Assembly: GCA_964432415.1 (NCBI GenBank) | Contig: CAYSNW010000062.1 | Span: 1 to 23,947 of the forward strand | Reading direction: 5' to 3' | DNA: 23,947 nt | Origin: JAFECT01 sp964432415 | GTDB taxonomy: Bacteria; Pseudomonadota; Alphaproteobacteria; Caulobacterales; Caulobacteraceae | Program-made: the position numbers and the translations under genes | Notes under the pieces: model-generated | The model's database searches: none | What the model saw: the letters and a program-made list of their open reading frames with translations, nothing else | Told to the model about the DNA's origin: nothing | Shown: one piece after another, positions 23,556-23,947 of the stretch | Layout of the letters: every line of letters starts with the position of its first letter | Numbering within the stretch: position 1 is the stretch's first letter

Positions 23556-23625
23556 GGAGTCCCCCAAACGGTCGCCGCGCGATCAGTGCCGGGCTCCTCC
23601 TTGCCGTGCAAGTCCGCTCCCGCAG

Positions 23626-23643
23626 CATTTCAAATTATTCATG
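23626..23643. promoter_or_regulatory. AT-rich imperfect palindrome upstream of the receptor gene
   Basis: CATTTCAAATTATTCATG is the most AT-rich stretch in the divergent region between the receptor and the next gene, and ten of its eighteen positions are symmetrical (CAT, a central AATT and ATG). It lies 71-88 bases upstream of the receptor start, where a promoter or a Fur-like operator would be expected. It does not match the Fur consensus well. Confidence 0.25.
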
Positions 23644-23719
23644 TTGAGAGACCATCCCTCGCCTTGACCTTGATCGCATAACGGCGTGCTCTCGCGCCCA
23701 ATCGAGGTTGGGGACCCCC

Positions 23720-23947
23720 ATGATGTTCAAGCGAACCGTATTCGCCGGCGCCGCGCTGTGGGCGCTGGCCGCAGGCTCGGCCCTGGCGCAACAGGCCGCG
23801 CCCGCCGGCGCGGACGACCTGATCGCGCGCCAGATCGCGGCGCGCGGCGGGGCCGACAAGCTGGCGGCGATCAAGACCCTGCCGCCGGAAGGCCACCCGA
23901 ACTTCCCCGGCCACTTCAAGCTGGGGGTGGTCCAGGTCAAGTCCCGG
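23720..23947 (+). CDS. Exported protein, N-terminal fragment cut by the window edge
   Basis: The frame from ATG 23720 stays open for 76 codons to the edge. It begins MMFKRTVFAGAALWALAAG, a Sec signal peptide with cleavage after ALAQQ or so, then ADDLIARQIAARGGADKLAAIKTL. The IAARGGADKLAAIKTL pattern is characteristic of the first helix of periplasmic or outer-membrane proteins with a LolA/LolB-like fold, which bind lipid or lipoprotein; this is family recall, and too little is present to be sure. A second ATG follows directly at 23723. TTGGGGA lies upstream of the start. The gene is divergent from the receptor gene with 164 bases between them. Confidence 0.65.
   Translation, partial: MMFKRTVFAGAALWALAAGSALAQQAAPAGADDLIARQIAARGGADKLAAIKTLPPEGHPNFPGHFKLGVVQVKSR

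Noticed and set aside
1..23947. Phage, defence, CRISPR, toxin-antitoxin, insertion-sequence or biosynthetic-cluster content
   Set aside because: No repeats with spacers, transposase or integrase motifs, small toxin-like gene pairs or modular synthases were seen on either strand; the genes are metabolic, regulatory, transport or envelope functions.

Overview
The window is high-GC DNA (about 70% G+C by eye) from a free-living alphaproteobacterium. Phenylacetate catabolism genes, a TonB-dependent receptor beside a secreted zinc peptidase, MCT-like MFS carriers and frequent GTG/TTG starts with 1-4 bp gene overlaps suggest Caulobacterales (Caulobacter/Phenylobacterium type). That placement is inference from gene content; no rRNA or other marker gene is present.

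Layout. (1) 1-166, minus: 5' end of a ketopantoate-reductase-like gene running off the left edge. (2) 317-4462, plus: paaZ, an alpha/beta hydrolase and paaK. PaaK activates phenylacetate to its CoA thioester and PaaZ opens the oxepin-CoA ring; the ring epoxidase (paaABCDE) and the beta-oxidation genes are not in the window. (3) 4524-5309, minus: a secreted protein of unknown function, visibly lower in G+C than its neighbours. (4) 5482-8719: a TetR-family repressor divergent from the first of two MFS carriers, with an operator-like palindrome between them. (5) 8716-12786: an operon for a 2-oxoacid dehydrogenase complex (fused alpha-beta E1, then E2; no E3), divergent from its own TetR regulator across another palindrome. 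(6) 12799-14877, minus: an exported hypothetical protein, a threonine dehydratase-like PLP enzyme and a small exported TonB-C-like protein. (7) 15078-18412, plus: modA-modB-modC-moeB, a tightly packed molybdate uptake and cofactor-sulfuration operon. (8) 18409-23555, minus: a small membrane protein, a large M28 (glutamate carboxypeptidase II-like) peptidase ending in a strong hairpin, and a TonB-dependent receptor. (9) 23720 to the right edge, plus: start of an exported protein.

How the genes work together. Regions 2, 4 and 5 read as a catabolic block for aromatic or branched organic acids: uptake (MFS), CoA activation or oxidative decarboxylation to CoA thioesters, and ring opening. Three control regions carry GACCG/CGGTC-type palindromes, a pattern expected of TetR-family regulators, so a small shared regulon is possible. 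Region 7 supplies molybdenum cofactor. Region 8 looks like an outer-membrane receptor plus exported peptidase pair for peptide scavenging.

No tRNA, rRNA, CRISPR array, insertion sequence, phage gene or integration site was seen, and no stretch longer than 300 bases lacks a gene. I found no convincing novel multi-gene system. The best leads are the shared palindromes, the nested hairpin after paaZ, the unassigned hydrolase in the paa operon, the low-G+C secreted gene with a coding-like upstream fragment, and the receptor/peptidase pair.
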